Positions 15,875-24,833 are shown, counted from the first letter of the stretch. The stretch is 64,000 bases of DNA from Streptomyces malachitofuscus (GCF_014650055.1 NZ_BMUF01000016.1:122138-186137), one strand, 5' to 3'. Translations and numbers: made by a program. The notes: a model not told the origin generated them from the letters alone.

Positions 15875-16849
15875 GTGGCCGACGCGGCGATCACCGTCGA
15901 GGAAGCACGCAAGACATACGGCGGAAGCGGCGGTGGAAACGGCAAACCCGCACTGGACGGGCTCGACCTCACGGTCGGGCGCGGCACGGTGCACGCGGTG
16001 CTCGGGCCCAACGGCGCGGGCAAGACCACCCTGGTGAGGATCCTCGCCACCCTGCTGCGCCCCGACGCGGGCCGCATCGAGGTGGCGGGGCACGACGTCG
16101 TGCGCGAGGCGTACGCCGTACGGCTGCGCATCGGCCTGCTCGGCCAGCACGCGGCACTCGACGAGGAACTCGGCGGCCGGCAGAACCTGGAACTGTTCGG
16201 CCGGCTGCACCACCTGGGCGCGCGGCGGGCACGCGCGCGTGCGGACGAACTGCTGGAGCGCTTCGACCTCTCCGACACCGGGTCCAAGGCGGTCAAGCAG
16301 TACAGCGGCGGCATGCGGCGCCGCCTCGACCTCGCCGCATCCCTGATCACCGAACCGGAGGTGCTCTTCCTGGACGAACCGACCACGGGCCTCGACCCGC
16401 GCGGCCGCGCGGAGGTGTGGGACTCCGTCCGCTCCCTGGTCGGCGGCGGCACGACGGTCCTGCTCACCACCCAGTACCTGGAGGAGGCCGACCAGCTCGC
16501 CGACCGCATCAGCGTGGTGGACGCCGGCCGCGTCATCGCCGACGGCACGGCCGACGAACTCAAGGCGGCCACCGGCGGTGACCGCATCGACGTCGTCCTG
16601 CGCGACGCCGGACACCTGGGCGCGGCCGTCGCCCTGCTGCCCGTACCGAAGGACGCGGTCACGGTGGACACCGACCGGCGGCTGCTGAGCGCCCCGGTGA
16701 CCGACCGCATGGCCGCCCTCACCGGGGTCGTCCGCGCGCTGCAGGAAGCGGGCATCGAAGCCGAGGACATCGCCCTGCGCCGGCCCACGCTCGACGAGGT
16801 CTTCCTCCATCTGACCGGGCCCGACGACCGAACGAAGGAGGCCGTATGA
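15875..16849 (+). CDS. ABC exporter ATPase, DrrA-type
   Basis: 324 residues from GTG 15875, chosen because AAGGGAG lies 7 nt upstream; a TTG at 15854 falls inside the operator. Walker A GPNGAGKTT (about 44-52), signature YSGGMRRRLDLAASL (about 142), Walker B VLFLDEPTTGLD (about 163) and the C-terminal DrrA-like extension are present. It energises drug or lipid export with the permease that overlaps its end by 4 bp (ATGA). Related to the daunorubicin resistance ATPase; the real substrate is unknown. Confidence 0.9.
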   Translation: MADAAITVEEARKTYGGSGGGNGKPALDGLDLTVGRGTVHAVLGPNGAGKTTLVRILATLLRPDAGRIEVAGHDVVREAYAVRLRIGLLGQHAALDEELGGRQNLELFGRLHHLGARRARARADELLERFDLSDTGSKAVKQYSGGMRRRLDLAASLITEPEVLFLDEPTTGLDPRGRAEVWDSVRSLVGGGTTVLLTTQYLEEADQLADRISVVDAGRVIADGTADELKAATGGDRIDVVLRDAGHLGAAVALLPVPKDAVTVDTDRRLLSAPVTDRMAALTGVVRALQEAGIEAEDIALRRPTLDEVFLHLTGPDDRTKEAV

Positions 16850-17607
16850 CCACCTACGCGCTGACCGACTCCTGGACCATGACCCGCCGCGAACTCGCCC
16901 GCTGGGGGCGGCAGCCCGTCGCGGTCGTCGTGAACCTGGTCTTCCCGGTGATGCTGCTGCTGATGTTCGGCTACCTGGTCGGCGGCGGCCGGGGCGTGAG
17001 CGGCGAGTACCTCGACTTCCTGGTGCCCGGCATGCTCGCCCTCACCATGGCCTTCGGCCTGGAGGGCACGATGGTCGCCGTCACCCAGGACCTCAACAAG
17101 GGCGTCATCGACCGCTTCCGTTCCATGCCCATGGCCAACGGCGCGGTCCTCGTCGGGCGTTCGGCCGCCGACATGCTCCAGTCGGCGCTCGGCCTGGCGG
17201 TGCTGCTCGGCGTCGCCGCCGCGCTCGGCTGGCGTACCCACGGCGGCCCTGCGGGCTTCCTGGGCGCCGTGGGGCTGCTCCTGCTGTTCCGGTTCGCCAT
17301 GCTGTGGATCGGCATCCACCTTTCGCTGGTGGCCGGGAAACCGGAACTGGTGCAGGCCGTGCAGATCCTGGTCTGGCCGGTCGGCTTCCTGTCCAACGCC
17401 TTCGCCGAACCGACGTCCATGCCCGACTGGCTGGGCACGGTCGTCCAGTGGAACCCCCTCTCCCAGACCGCCACGGCCGTACGCGACCTGTTCGGCAGCC
17501 CCGGCGGCGAACCGGGCCACGTGTGGGCCGCCGTCGCCTGGCCCCTCGCACTCCTCGCGATCTTCTTCCCTCTGGCGGTACGCCGCTTCGCCCGGCTCAG
17601 CCGGTGA
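16846..17607 (+). CDS. ABC-2 type permease, DrrB-type
   Basis: 253 residues, ATG overlapping the ATPase stop. Six hydrophobic segments: VAVVVNLVFPVMLLLMFGYL, a pair in the middle, LLLLFRFAMLWIGIHLSLV and WPLALLAIFFPLAV. The ABC-2 signature is around VQILVWPVGFLSNAFAEPTSMP. It forms the membrane channel of the exporter, probably as a dimer. Operon with the upstream ATPase; followed by a terminator. Confidence 0.9.
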   Translation: MTTYALTDSWTMTRRELARWGRQPVAVVVNLVFPVMLLLMFGYLVGGGRGVSGEYLDFLVPGMLALTMAFGLEGTMVAVTQDLNKGVIDRFRSMPMANGAVLVGRSAADMLQSALGLAVLLGVAAALGWRTHGGPAGFLGAVGLLLLFRFAMLWIGIHLSLVAGKPELVQAVQILVWPVGFLSNAFAEPTSMPDWLGTVVQWNPLSQTATAVRDLFGSPGGEPGHVWAAVAWPLALLAIFFPLAVRRFARLSR

Positions 17608-17610
17608 ACG

Positions 17611-17653
17611 GAACGGTGCCTCTCCACTCGACCGGGAGAGGCACCACGGTTCC
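17611..17653. terminator. Terminator after the ABC exporter
   Basis: GGTGCCTCTCC and its complement GGAGAGGCACC, extended by GAAC and GGTTC on the outer side, form a long hairpin with an 8-10 nt loop just after the permease stop. The next gene is convergent. Confidence 0.75.
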
Positions 17654-17704
17654 GCCGGGGCTACGGGCCCTTCCAGGCCTCCGTGGACGCCTACGCCCGG
17701 CGGA

Positions 17705-18136
17705 TCAGGTGTGGGACCAACCCGTGCCCCAGCAGTTGTCGGTCGACTTCGTGGGTACGTCGAACTCGCAGAGCTCGTAGGTGATCTGGCCGTTCTCCTC
17801 GAAACTCTTGTTGACGTTCGTCCAGCCGGCGGCCTTGCCGTGGTCGTTGTAGATCACACCGCTGCGGCTCGGGTACCCCGGGTTGCTGTACCACCACTTG
17901 ATGGCGACGGGGAGGCCGTCCGCGTCCTCGTCCTTGAGCCAGAACCATTCACCGTACGGCTCGAAGCAGGCGGTGGCGTTCCAGTCGCTGAGCCCACAGG
18001 CCCGGGAATCCGGACCGCTCCCGCCGACCACGTTCGCTCGCTGAACACCGTCGGCCGCCGAGGCCGGTGAGCCGGCCAGGGCCAGGACGAGCGCGGCACC
18101 GAACAGCCCGCTCGCAAGAGTCCGTCCTACTCGCAC
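17705..18136 (-). CDS. Small secreted protein, four cysteines
   Basis: 143 residues from GTG 18136, which has GGAGGGG 8-9 nt upstream. Signal peptide: basic start VRVGRT, hydrophobic core LFGAALVLALA, cleavage near SPASAADG. The mature part holds four Cys (RACGLS, TACFEPY, YELCEF, DNCWGTG) that could form two disulphides, and many Trp/Tyr (WFWLKDE, IKWWYSNPGY). It looks like a compact extracellular protein, possibly binding-type. Family not recognised. Confidence 0.75.
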   Translation of the reverse strand: MRVGRTLASGLFGAALVLALAGSPASAADGVQRANVVGGSGPDSRACGLSDWNATACFEPYGEWFWLKDEDADGLPVAIKWWYSNPGYPSRSGVIYNDHGKAAGWTNVNKSFEENGQITYELCEFDVPTKSTDNCWGTGWSHT

Positions 18137-18291
18137 GATTGCTCCCCCTCCGAAATGGATGATCACGTACCTGACCGCTGTCGGACCGCGGAGCAGCCGC
18201 ACCGCGGACCGCTTCCGGATCCGGCTGGGGACAGCTCCTGATCGACAGCCTCAAGCATGTCGACGAGTGGGAGGAAAGCGAGCAGAGACGG

Positions 18292-18346
18292 CTGTCCCGG
18301 ACAGGGGAAGGACTGTCCGGCCTGGTCGGAGCCCTGTCCGGGACAG
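18292..18346. terminator. Large inverted repeat after the glutamate decarboxylase gene
   Basis: CTGTCCCGGACAG (18292-18304) and CTGTCCGGGACAG (18334-18346) are perfect 13-bp complements; each arm is itself nearly palindromic, and a further GGACTGTCC lies in the loop. It sits 20 bp after the decarboxylase stop (leftward), so a terminator is likely, though the nested CTGTCC repeats would also suit a protein-binding site. Confidence 0.6.
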
Positions 18347-18366
18347 GCTGCCGCCGTGAGGGCCGG

Positions 18367-19764
18367 TCAGTGGTGGAAGCCGGTGGCCGCGTTCCTGTCG
18401 TGGGTGAGGGGGCCCGGCTGCCGGCGCAGGTCCGGGAGCAGCCGGGTCAGGTCCTCGGCGAACATGTCCGCGAGGTCCTCCGAGAAGCCGTTGCGGCACA
18501 CCACGCGCAGCACCGAGAGGTCCTCGCGGTTCGCCGGGAAGGTGTACGCGGGCACCAGCCAGCCGTGCTCCCGCATCCGCCGGGACACGTCGAAGACGTC
18601 GTACGCCGTCACCTCCGGCGCGGTGGTGAACGCGAACACCGGGAGCTGGTCGCCCCGGGTGAGCAGCCGGAAGTCGCCCAGTGCCTCGATGCGTCCGCCC
18701 AGCCCGCGCGCCACGTCCCGCGCGGCCTGCTGCACCGCGCGGTAGCCCTCCCGGCCCAGGCGCAGGAACGTGTAGTACTGGGCCACGACCTGGGCGCCCG
18801 GGCGGGAGAAGTTCAGCGCGAAGGTGGGCATGTCGCCGCCCAGGTAGTTCACCCGGAAGACCAGCTCCTCCGGCAGCGCGTCCGCGTCCCGCCACAGCGC
18901 CCATCCGACACCCGGGTACACCAGCCCGTACTTGTGCCCCGAGGTGTTGATCGACGCCACGCGCGGAAGCCGGAAGTCCCACACCAGGTCCTCGTCGAGG
19001 AAGGGCGCGATCATCCCGCCGGACGCCCCGTCGACGTGCACGGGGATGTCGAGGCCGGTGCGCTCCTGGAGCCCGTCCAACGCCGCGCACAGCTCGGCGA
19101 TCGGTTCATAGGACCCGTCGAAGGTGGAGCCCAGGACGCCGACGACCCCGATGGTGTTCTCGTCGCACAGCTCGGCCGCGGCCCCCGGATCGAGGTGGAA
19201 CCGTTCGCCCTCCATGGGCACCTGACGGGCCTCCACCTCCCAGAAGGTGCAGAACTTGTCCCAGCAGACCTGGACGTTGACGCCCATGACGAGGTTCGGC
19301 CGGGCGTCCCGCGCGGGAGCGCGCCGGCTCCAGCGCCGCTTCAACGCCATCCCGGCGAGCATGCACGCCTCGCTCGAACCGGTCGTCGAACAGCCCACGG
19401 CCGCCAACGGGTCGGGCGCGTGCCAGAGGTCGGCGAGCATCGCCACGCAGCGCCGCTCCAGCTCGGCCGTGCGCGGGTACTCGTCCTTGTCGATCATGTT
19501 CTTGTCCCGGCACTCCGCCATCAGGACACCGGCCTCGGGCTCCATCCAGGTGGTGACGAAGGTGGCGAGATTCAGCCGCGCGTTGCCGTCCAGCATCAGC
19601 TCGTCGTGCACGAGCTGATACGCCGTCGAGGGCGCCATGGGCGCGGTCGGCATCCGGTGCCGGGGCGGCGCCTCGGTCATGTCCCCGACCGGGTTCGCCG
19701 GCCCCAGGAAGGGGTTGACGGACATGGCGCGCTCGTCGTGCTGTGTGGCTCTGTGGAGCGGCAT
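18367..19764 (-). CDS. gadB: Glutamate decarboxylase (PLP-dependent)
   Basis: 465 residues from ATG 19764, with GGAGG 5 nt upstream. GadB-type N-terminus (LPTAPMAPSTAYQLVHDEL-like region), substrate/PLP segments VGCSTTGSSEACMLAGMALKRRW and HVDGASGGMIAPF, and the PLP lysine in NTSGHKYGLVYPG (about 277). The reaction is glutamate to GABA plus CO2, consuming a proton. It lies 61 bp after a ClC channel gene on the same strand, so they may be co-transcribed. No glutamate/GABA antiporter (GadC) is visible nearby, so it may serve GABA metabolism as well as pH control. Confidence 0.93.
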   Translation of the reverse strand: MPLHRATQHDERAMSVNPFLGPANPVGDMTEAPPRHRMPTAPMAPSTAYQLVHDELMLDGNARLNLATFVTTWMEPEAGVLMAECRDKNMIDKDEYPRTAELERRCVAMLADLWHAPDPLAAVGCSTTGSSEACMLAGMALKRRWSRRAPARDARPNLVMGVNVQVCWDKFCTFWEVEARQVPMEGERFHLDPGAAAELCDENTIGVVGVLGSTFDGSYEPIAELCAALDGLQERTGLDIPVHVDGASGGMIAPFLDEDLVWDFRLPRVASINTSGHKYGLVYPGVGWALWRDADALPEELVFRVNYLGGDMPTFALNFSRPGAQVVAQYYTFLRLGREGYRAVQQAARDVARGLGGRIEALGDFRLLTRGDQLPVFAFTTAPEVTAYDVFDVSRRMREHGWLVPAYTFPANREDLSVLRVVCRNGFSEDLADMFAEDLTRLLPDLRRQPGPLTHDRNAATGFHH

Positions 19765-19825
19765 GGGTGCCTCCGTGCGGTGTCGGGGAGCCCGTGAGGG
19801 CCGTGCGGATCCATGGACGGTCTGC

Positions 19826-21112
19826 TCATCGGACGGCCGTCCCGTCCGGCCGCAGCTGCATGTGAGGGCGGCCCGTGACCAGCAGCCAGGCAGGCAGGGA
19901 GGCGACACACAGCAGCGCGACCATCCCGGGGGCGGCGACCAGGACGGCGGCGACGAACAGGCTCACCCAGCCCTGCCGCGTGATGGCCAGCAGGATCCCC
20001 AGTACGGCCGCCGACACGCCCACCGCCGGATGCACCCCGGGCACCAGGGCGTGCGCGCACAGGCCGAGCGCCGTGCCCACGAACACGGCCGGGAAGATCC
20101 GCCCGCCGCGGAAGCCGCAGGACGCGGCGACGAGCAGCGCCGCCAGCTTCACCACCGTCATCGTGGCGAACTCGCCGGCCGTCCAGCCGTCCGGATCGTG
20201 CGCCAGTTCCGCGATCTCGTCGAGTCCCTTGAACAGCGTCAGATGCCCGCCCAGGGCCGCCAGGGCGCCCAGCACCACACCGCCGGCGGGAAGCATCAGC
20301 ATCGGGTGCCGCAGCCGCGCGAAGGCCCCGTGGACGTACGGGAAGGCGTACACGGCGCACATGCCGAGCGCCGCGCCCGCCGAGGCCACCACGAGCGACG
20401 CCAGCAGGTCACCCCAGCCGGGCCGCCCGAACGGCGGCAGATGGAGATCGAAACTCGGCCGCGACACCAGCGAGGTGGTGAGCGCACCCGCCCCGGCGGC
20501 CGCCAGCGGCGCGAAGAGGCTGTCCCACAGCTGCCCCTTGATCCGCTGCCCGGCCAGCGCCTCCGAGATGACCAGGGCGGCGGCCACGGGCGTGCCGAAC
20601 AGCGCGCCGATCGTCCCGGCCTCCGCCAGCGCCACCCAGCCGCGCTCGCCGGTCCGGGGGAAGGCCCTGAGGCCCGCCCAGACCGCCAGCGAGACGTTCA
20701 CGGCGATGATCGGGTTCTCGGGACCCAGGCTCGGCCCGCCGGCCAGCACGAGCGCGGTGGCCAGCAGCAGCCCCGGCAGCACCCCGAGCGGCAGCACCGG
20801 CGCGTCCAGGCCGGTGGTCGCGGGGTCGGGGCCCGCGTGGCCCGGGACCTTCCACACCACCAGCCCGACCGCGACGCCGGTGGCGAGGAGCATCACGAAC
20901 ATCCACGGCACGGAGTACCCGCCGATGCCCAGGGCGTCGGGCAGGGTCCGCCAGAGGACGTCCTGCAGCTCCTCCGCCGCCGCGCTCACCCCCAGCAGGA
21001 TCAGACTCGTCCCCACGCCCACCAGCAGGGCCGGGACGAGGGTCGGCAGCAGGGTGCGTGCCGCGGCCGCCGGAGGGGCGGGGGGTGCGGGATGCGCGCT
21101 GTCCTGGGCCAC
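19826..21112 (-). CDS. ClC-family chloride channel/antiporter
   Basis: 428 residues from GTG 21112. About ten hydrophobic segments. The selectivity region GGPSLGPENP carries the Glu that corresponds to the ClC gating glutamate, and FRGGRIFPAVFVG matches the GxFxP filter region. No CBS domains. Bacterial ClCs exchange chloride for protons; in enteric bacteria they discharge the charge built up by amino-acid decarboxylation at acid pH. The adjacent glutamate decarboxylase fits this. The promoter diverges from tipA in a 100-bp gap. Confidence 0.87.
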   Translation of the reverse strand: MAQDSAHPAPPAPPAAAARTLLPTLVPALLVGVGTSLILLGVSAAAEELQDVLWRTLPDALGIGGYSVPWMFVMLLATGVAVGLVVWKVPGHAGPDPATTGLDAPVLPLGVLPGLLLATALVLAGGPSLGPENPIIAVNVSLAVWAGLRAFPRTGERGWVALAEAGTIGALFGTPVAAALVISEALAGQRIKGQLWDSLFAPLAAAGAGALTTSLVSRPSFDLHLPPFGRPGWGDLLASLVVASAGAALGMCAVYAFPYVHGAFARLRHPMLMLPAGGVVLGALAALGGHLTLFKGLDEIAELAHDPDGWTAGEFATMTVVKLAALLVAASCGFRGGRIFPAVFVGTALGLCAHALVPGVHPAVGVSAAVLGILLAITRQGWVSLFVAAVLVAAPGMVALLCVASLPAWLLVTGRPHMQLRPDGTAVR

Positions 21113-21155
21113 GCGCACACGATAAACGGATGAGACGGACAAATCGGGAACCCGC

Positions 21156-21186
21156 TTGCACCTCACGTGGCGTGAGGACCCAGGCT
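21156..21186 (+). promoter_or_regulatory. tipA promoter with MerR-type operator
   Basis: -35 TTGCAC (21156-21161), 19-bp spacer, -10 CAGGCT (21181-21186). In the spacer lies CCTCACG-TGG-CGTGAGG (21161-21177), a perfect inverted repeat. The long spacer with a central dyad is the MerR-family design, and it matches the known tipA promoter closely (from memory). Thiostrepton-bound TipAL would untwist it. Confidence 0.85.
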
Positions 21187-21212
21187 GGAGCGCGGAACCG
21201 AAAGGAGCGGAA

Positions 21213-21974
21213 GTGAGCTACTCCGTGGGACAGGTGGCCGGATTCGCCGGCGTCACGGTGCGCACCCTGCACCACTACGACGCCATCGGCCTGCTCGTGC
21301 CCGGCGAGCGCAGCCACGCCGGGCACCGGCGCTACAGCGACGCCGACCTCGACCGGCTGCAGCAGATCCTGTTCTACCGCGAGCTCGGCTTCCCGCTCGA
21401 GGAGGTCGCCGTCCTGCTCGACGACCCGGACGCGGACCCGCGCGCGCATCTGCGCCGCCAGCACGACCTGCTGACCGCCCGGATCGAGAGGCTGCGGAAG
21501 ATGGCGGCGGCCGTGGAACAAGCGATGGAGGCACGCACCATGGGGATCAATCTGACGCCCGAGGAGAAGTTCGAGGTGTTCGGGGACTTCGACCCCGACG
21601 CGTACGAGGGAGAGGTCCGGGACCGGTGGGGCGATACCGACGCCTACCGTCAGTCGCAGCAGCGGGCGGCCTCCTACACCAAGGAGGACTGGCAGCGGAT
21701 CCAGAGCGAGGCGGACGAACTGACCCGGCGGTTCGTCGGGCTGATGGAGGCAGGGGAGCCGGCGGACTCCGAGGCGGCGATGGACGCCGCCGAGGCCCAC
21801 CGCCAGGGGATCTCCCGCAATCACTACGACTGCGGGCACGAGATGCACACCTGCCTGGGTGAGATGTACGTCAACGACGAACGTTTCACGCGAAACATCG
21901 ACCAGGCCAAGCCCGGTCTCGCCGCCTACATGCGGGACGCGATCCTCGCCAACGCCGTGCGGCACACCTCCTGA
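21213..21974 (+). CDS. tipA: Thiostrepton-induced MerR-family activator TipAL
   Basis: 253 residues; GTG start with AAAGGAG 8 nt upstream. MerR winged helix (1-70, YSVGQVAGFAGVTVRTLHHYD), coiled coil (about 75-109), then the TipAS drug-binding domain (110-253). Cys207 and Cys214 (YDCGHEMHTCLGEM) are present; Cys214 is the residue known to react covalently with thiostrepton-type thiopeptides. It activates its own promoter and other multidrug-related targets. Full length compared with S. lividans TipAL (253). Confidence 0.95.
   Translation: MSYSVGQVAGFAGVTVRTLHHYDAIGLLVPGERSHAGHRRYSDADLDRLQQILFYRELGFPLEEVAVLLDDPDADPRAHLRRQHDLLTARIERLRKMAAAVEQAMEARTMGINLTPEEKFEVFGDFDPDAYEGEVRDRWGDTDAYRQSQQRAASYTKEDWQRIQSEADELTRRFVGLMEAGEPADSEAAMDAAEAHRQGISRNHYDCGHEMHTCLGEMYVNDERFTRNIDQAKPGLAAYMRDAILANAVRHTS
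21540..21974 (+). CDS. tipA: TipAS, drug-binding form from an internal start
   Basis: In-frame ATG at 21540 opens MGINLTPEEKFEVFGDFDPD, the known start of TipAS (144 residues). In S. lividans TipAS is made in excess and titrates thiopeptides without binding DNA. No strong SD is visible just upstream (GGAGGCACGCACC is close), so yield cannot be judged from sequence. Nested in tipA. Confidence 0.8.
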   Translation: MGINLTPEEKFEVFGDFDPDAYEGEVRDRWGDTDAYRQSQQRAASYTKEDWQRIQSEADELTRRFVGLMEAGEPADSEAAMDAAEAHRQGISRNHYDCGHEMHTCLGEMYVNDERFTRNIDQAKPGLAAYMRDAILANAVRHTS

Positions 21975-22083
21975 GCGGTCGCGGCCCGGATCTCTTCCGG
22001 GCCACGACCAGCACGGATACCGTACGGCGCCGGCTCGCGGCTTTCTCAGGGGCGGGGGACAGTGCATGCTGGGGTACCCCCGC

Positions 22084-22109
22084 GGAACCTGGGCCTCAGC
22101 GGCTGCGTT
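22084..22109 (+). promoter_or_regulatory. SigR-like promoter of the DedA gene
   Basis: GGAAC (22084-22088), exactly 18 bp, then GTT (22107-22109). The SigR (thiol-oxidative stress sigma) pattern is GGAAT-N18/19-GTT, so this has one mismatch. The leader to the GTG at 22166 would be about 50 nt. A TTCATAAT stretch just after is an alternative -10. Confidence 0.5.
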
Positions 22110-22165
22110 CATAATTTGGGCAGCCAGCCCAGCCCGTACCCCCCAGCTGCAGGAGCCACATCCCC

Positions 22166-23011
22166 GTGACCACGCTTGCGCTCGGCCCTGAGTGGCTGAG
22201 CCCGGACTACCTGATCGAGACGTTCAGCCTTCCCGGCATCCTCCTGATCGTCTTTGCGGAATCCGGACTCTTCGCGTTCCTGCCCGGCGACTCCCTGCTG
22301 TTCACGGCGGGTCTCTTCGTGGCTGAGGGCAACTACATCAGCCAGCCGCTGTGGCTGGTGTGCACGCTGATCGTGCTGGCCGCCGTCATCGGCGACCAAG
22401 TCGGCTACATGATCGGCAAGTTCTTCGGGCCCAAGCTGTTCAACCGGCCCAACTCCAAGCTCTTCAAACAGGAGAACCTGGAGAAGGCCCACGAGTTCAT
22501 GGAGAAGTACGGCCCCAAGGCGATCGTCCTGGCCCGCTTCGTCCCGATCGTGCGCACCTTCGCCCCCATCGTGGCCGGCGCCGGCCGCATGAAGTACCGC
22601 ACGTTCCTCACGTACAACGTCATCGGCGGTGTCGCCTGGGGCTGCGGGGTCACCTGCGCGGGCTACTGGCTCGGACAGATCGAGCTCATCAAGAAGAACA
22701 TCGAGCCGATCCTCGTTCTGATCGTCCTCATCTCCGTGGTGCCGATCATCATCGAGTACCTGCGCGAGCGCGGGAAGAAGAAGCGCGCCGCCGCCGAGGC
22801 CCCGGCCGCCGCCGTCCCGCATCACCCCCAGGCGCCGGTGATGGACGACGCCACCACCCAGCTGCGCCGCATCACCCCCGACACCCCGCCGCCGGCCCAG
22901 CAGCACTACGGCGACCAGGGCGGCTACCCGCAGCAGCGGCCCCAGCAGCCCTACGGCAACGACCAGTACCACAACGGGAACCAGCAGCAGCCGTACAACC
23001 GCGGCTACTGA
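22166..23011 (+). CDS. DedA-family membrane protein
   Basis: 281 residues; GTG start with AGGAG upstream (22151-22155). DedA motifs: FAESGLFAFLPGDSLLF (about 33-50), GYMIGKFFG, and the conserved FVPIVRTFAPIVAGAGRM (about 131-148) with re-entrant helices; WLGQIELIKKNIEPILVLIV is the last helix. The C-terminal 75 residues are cytoplasmic and Pro/Gln/Tyr-rich (QQRPQQPYGNDQY), an extension not found in short DedA proteins. The family includes undecaprenyl-phosphate and phospholipid flippases. It converges on the ThrE-like gene with 40 bp between stops. Confidence 0.88.
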   Translation: MTTLALGPEWLSPDYLIETFSLPGILLIVFAESGLFAFLPGDSLLFTAGLFVAEGNYISQPLWLVCTLIVLAAVIGDQVGYMIGKFFGPKLFNRPNSKLFKQENLEKAHEFMEKYGPKAIVLARFVPIVRTFAPIVAGAGRMKYRTFLTYNVIGGVAWGCGVTCAGYWLGQIELIKKNIEPILVLIVLISVVPIIIEYLRERGKKKRAAAEAPAAAVPHHPQAPVMDDATTQLRRITPDTPPPAQQHYGDQGGYPQQRPQQPYGNDQYHNGNQQQPYNRGY

Positions 23012-23051
23012 GCGCCCCCGGACGGCGCCGGGACCGGGAAGGGCGCGGGCG

Positions 23052-24749
23052 CTAGAAGCCTCGCGTCCGCTTGGCCGCCCGGCGCTTCTCCGGGGAACCG
23101 ATCCGCAGGAAGATGCGGGAGATCTCCGACCCGAGGTTCACCCCGATCGCGATGGCCATGGCCAGTGCCACGGCCTTCGTGAGGGACGTCAGACCCGAGT
23201 CGACCTCGTTCTGCGCGATGCCCAGCAGACCGAAGTACGTGGCCGAACCGGGCAGCAGCGGCCCGATCGCCGCGGTGGTGTACGGCAGCGCGGACGCGAA
23301 CCGGTACCGGGCCAGCAACTGCCCGAACAGGCCCACCACACCCGCCGCCACGGCCGTGGACGCCACCGGCGAGATCCCGCCCGTGTAGTGCATCGCCCCG
23401 AAGACCACCCAGGCGACCCCGCCGTTCAGCGTCACCATCAGCACGGTGGACCGTTCCTGCTGGAGCAGCACGGCGAAGGCCAGCGACAGCCCCAGCGACG
23501 CGGCGATCTGCAGCCACGGATGCGGGTCGCCGCCGAGGGCCGCGTCCGGATTCAGGTTGGCGCCCAGCTGCACCCCGAAGTACAGCACCGTCAGCACGCC
23601 GGTCACGATGCCCACGAAGAAGTACAGGACCTCCAGCAGACGCGCGGAGGCCGTGATGTAGAAGCCGGTCAGGCCGTCCTGCACGCCCGCCACCAGCGCC
23701 CGTCCGGGCAGCAGGGCGAACAGCCCACCGGTGATCACCGCGGAGGCCTTCACGTCCGCGTGCGCCAGTGTCAGCGCCACGCCGATCGCCGCCGGCGGCA
23801 TCGCGGCCGCCGTGAACTGGTAGAACTCCGGCAGCCCCCGCCCCGCGCACAGCCAGGCCAGCCGGTCGCCGAGCATCGCGCCGATCGCGGCGGACACGAA
23901 CACCAGGAAGCCACCGCCGACGAGCACCGAGGCCGAGCCCGCGAGGAGCCCGCTCGCCGCCGTCAGGGCCCAGCCGGAGTACGGGTGCCGGTTGCGGCGG
24001 ATCTCCGCCAGCCGCCGGTAGGCCTCCTCCAGGGAGACATGCGTCTCGTCGTCGCTGAGGTCGTCCACCAGCTGGTAGACGGCCGCCAGACGGGTGTAGT
24101 CGGGGCTGCGGCGGCGCACCGTGCGGGAGGCGGTCACCGGGTCGTCGACCAGGGACGGCTGGTAGGAGATCGCCAGCAGGGTGAAGGTGACGTTGGGCTC
24201 GCAGCGGTCCAGGCCGTAGGAGCGGCAGACGGCGAACATCGCCGCCTCGACGTCCTCGGCGCCCTCACCGCCCGCTAGCAGCAGCTCCCCGATACGCAGC
24301 GTCAGGTCGAGCACGCGCGGCACGGCCGGGCCCGCCTCGTCGTGCCGCTGCACCGACTCCGGAGCCGGCCGTTCGGTCACCGGCATCCGCAGCATCGTGC
24401 GCATCCGGTCCTGCCACGGCACGTCCCGGGTCAGGCTGACGGCCGGCACACCGCTCGGCGGGGTGAACGCGGGCGGCGGCTGCTTCGAGCTGTACGTACT
24501 GGGCGGGTTGAACGCGGAACCCTCGGACTCGACGGACTGCGGCGGCGCCACGTCCAGGCCGTCCGGCACCGAGAACTCCGAGGTCGTCTCGGAGTCCGTA
24601 CCGGGCTTCGAGACGGCCAGCCCCTCGGGAAGCGCGAACTCGGACGTCGTCGACGACTCGGCCTCCGCCGTCGCCGCGACACCGACGGGCGGTGTGAACG
24701 CACTCCTCGCCTCGTCCGACTGCGGCTTGCGGTCCTCCGCGTCCGTCAC
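23052..24749 (-). CDS. Threonine/serine exporter-like protein (ThrE family)
   Basis: 565 residues from GTG 24749, with AGGGAGCGAAGGG just upstream. An N-terminal cytoplasmic region (about 1-135) is low-complexity, with repeats of a phrase like FALPEGLAVSKPG / FSVPDGLDVAPP. It is followed by the ThrE N-domain (LDLTLRIGELLLAGGEGAEDVEAAM, about 145-170) and ten or so membrane helices. ThrE exports threonine and serine in Corynebacterium. The fused N-domain and C-domain (ThrE_2) are both present. The long disordered N-terminus is typical for Streptomyces. Confidence 0.88.
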   Translation of the reverse strand: MTDAEDRKPQSDEARSAFTPPVGVAATAEAESSTTSEFALPEGLAVSKPGTDSETTSEFSVPDGLDVAPPQSVESEGSAFNPPSTYSSKQPPPAFTPPSGVPAVSLTRDVPWQDRMRTMLRMPVTERPAPESVQRHDEAGPAVPRVLDLTLRIGELLLAGGEGAEDVEAAMFAVCRSYGLDRCEPNVTFTLLAISYQPSLVDDPVTASRTVRRRSPDYTRLAAVYQLVDDLSDDETHVSLEEAYRRLAEIRRNRHPYSGWALTAASGLLAGSASVLVGGGFLVFVSAAIGAMLGDRLAWLCAGRGLPEFYQFTAAAMPPAAIGVALTLAHADVKASAVITGGLFALLPGRALVAGVQDGLTGFYITASARLLEVLYFFVGIVTGVLTVLYFGVQLGANLNPDAALGGDPHPWLQIAASLGLSLAFAVLLQQERSTVLMVTLNGGVAWVVFGAMHYTGGISPVASTAVAAGVVGLFGQLLARYRFASALPYTTAAIGPLLPGSATYFGLLGIAQNEVDSGLTSLTKAVALAMAIAIGVNLGSEISRIFLRIGSPEKRRAAKRTRGF

Positions 24750-24833
24750 TTGCCCTTCGCTCCCTGTACGACACCGTCCGTAGGACCGTTCCCCGGCCCG
24801 CCCCTCCCACTGCCTCAGTATGCGCACGCACAG

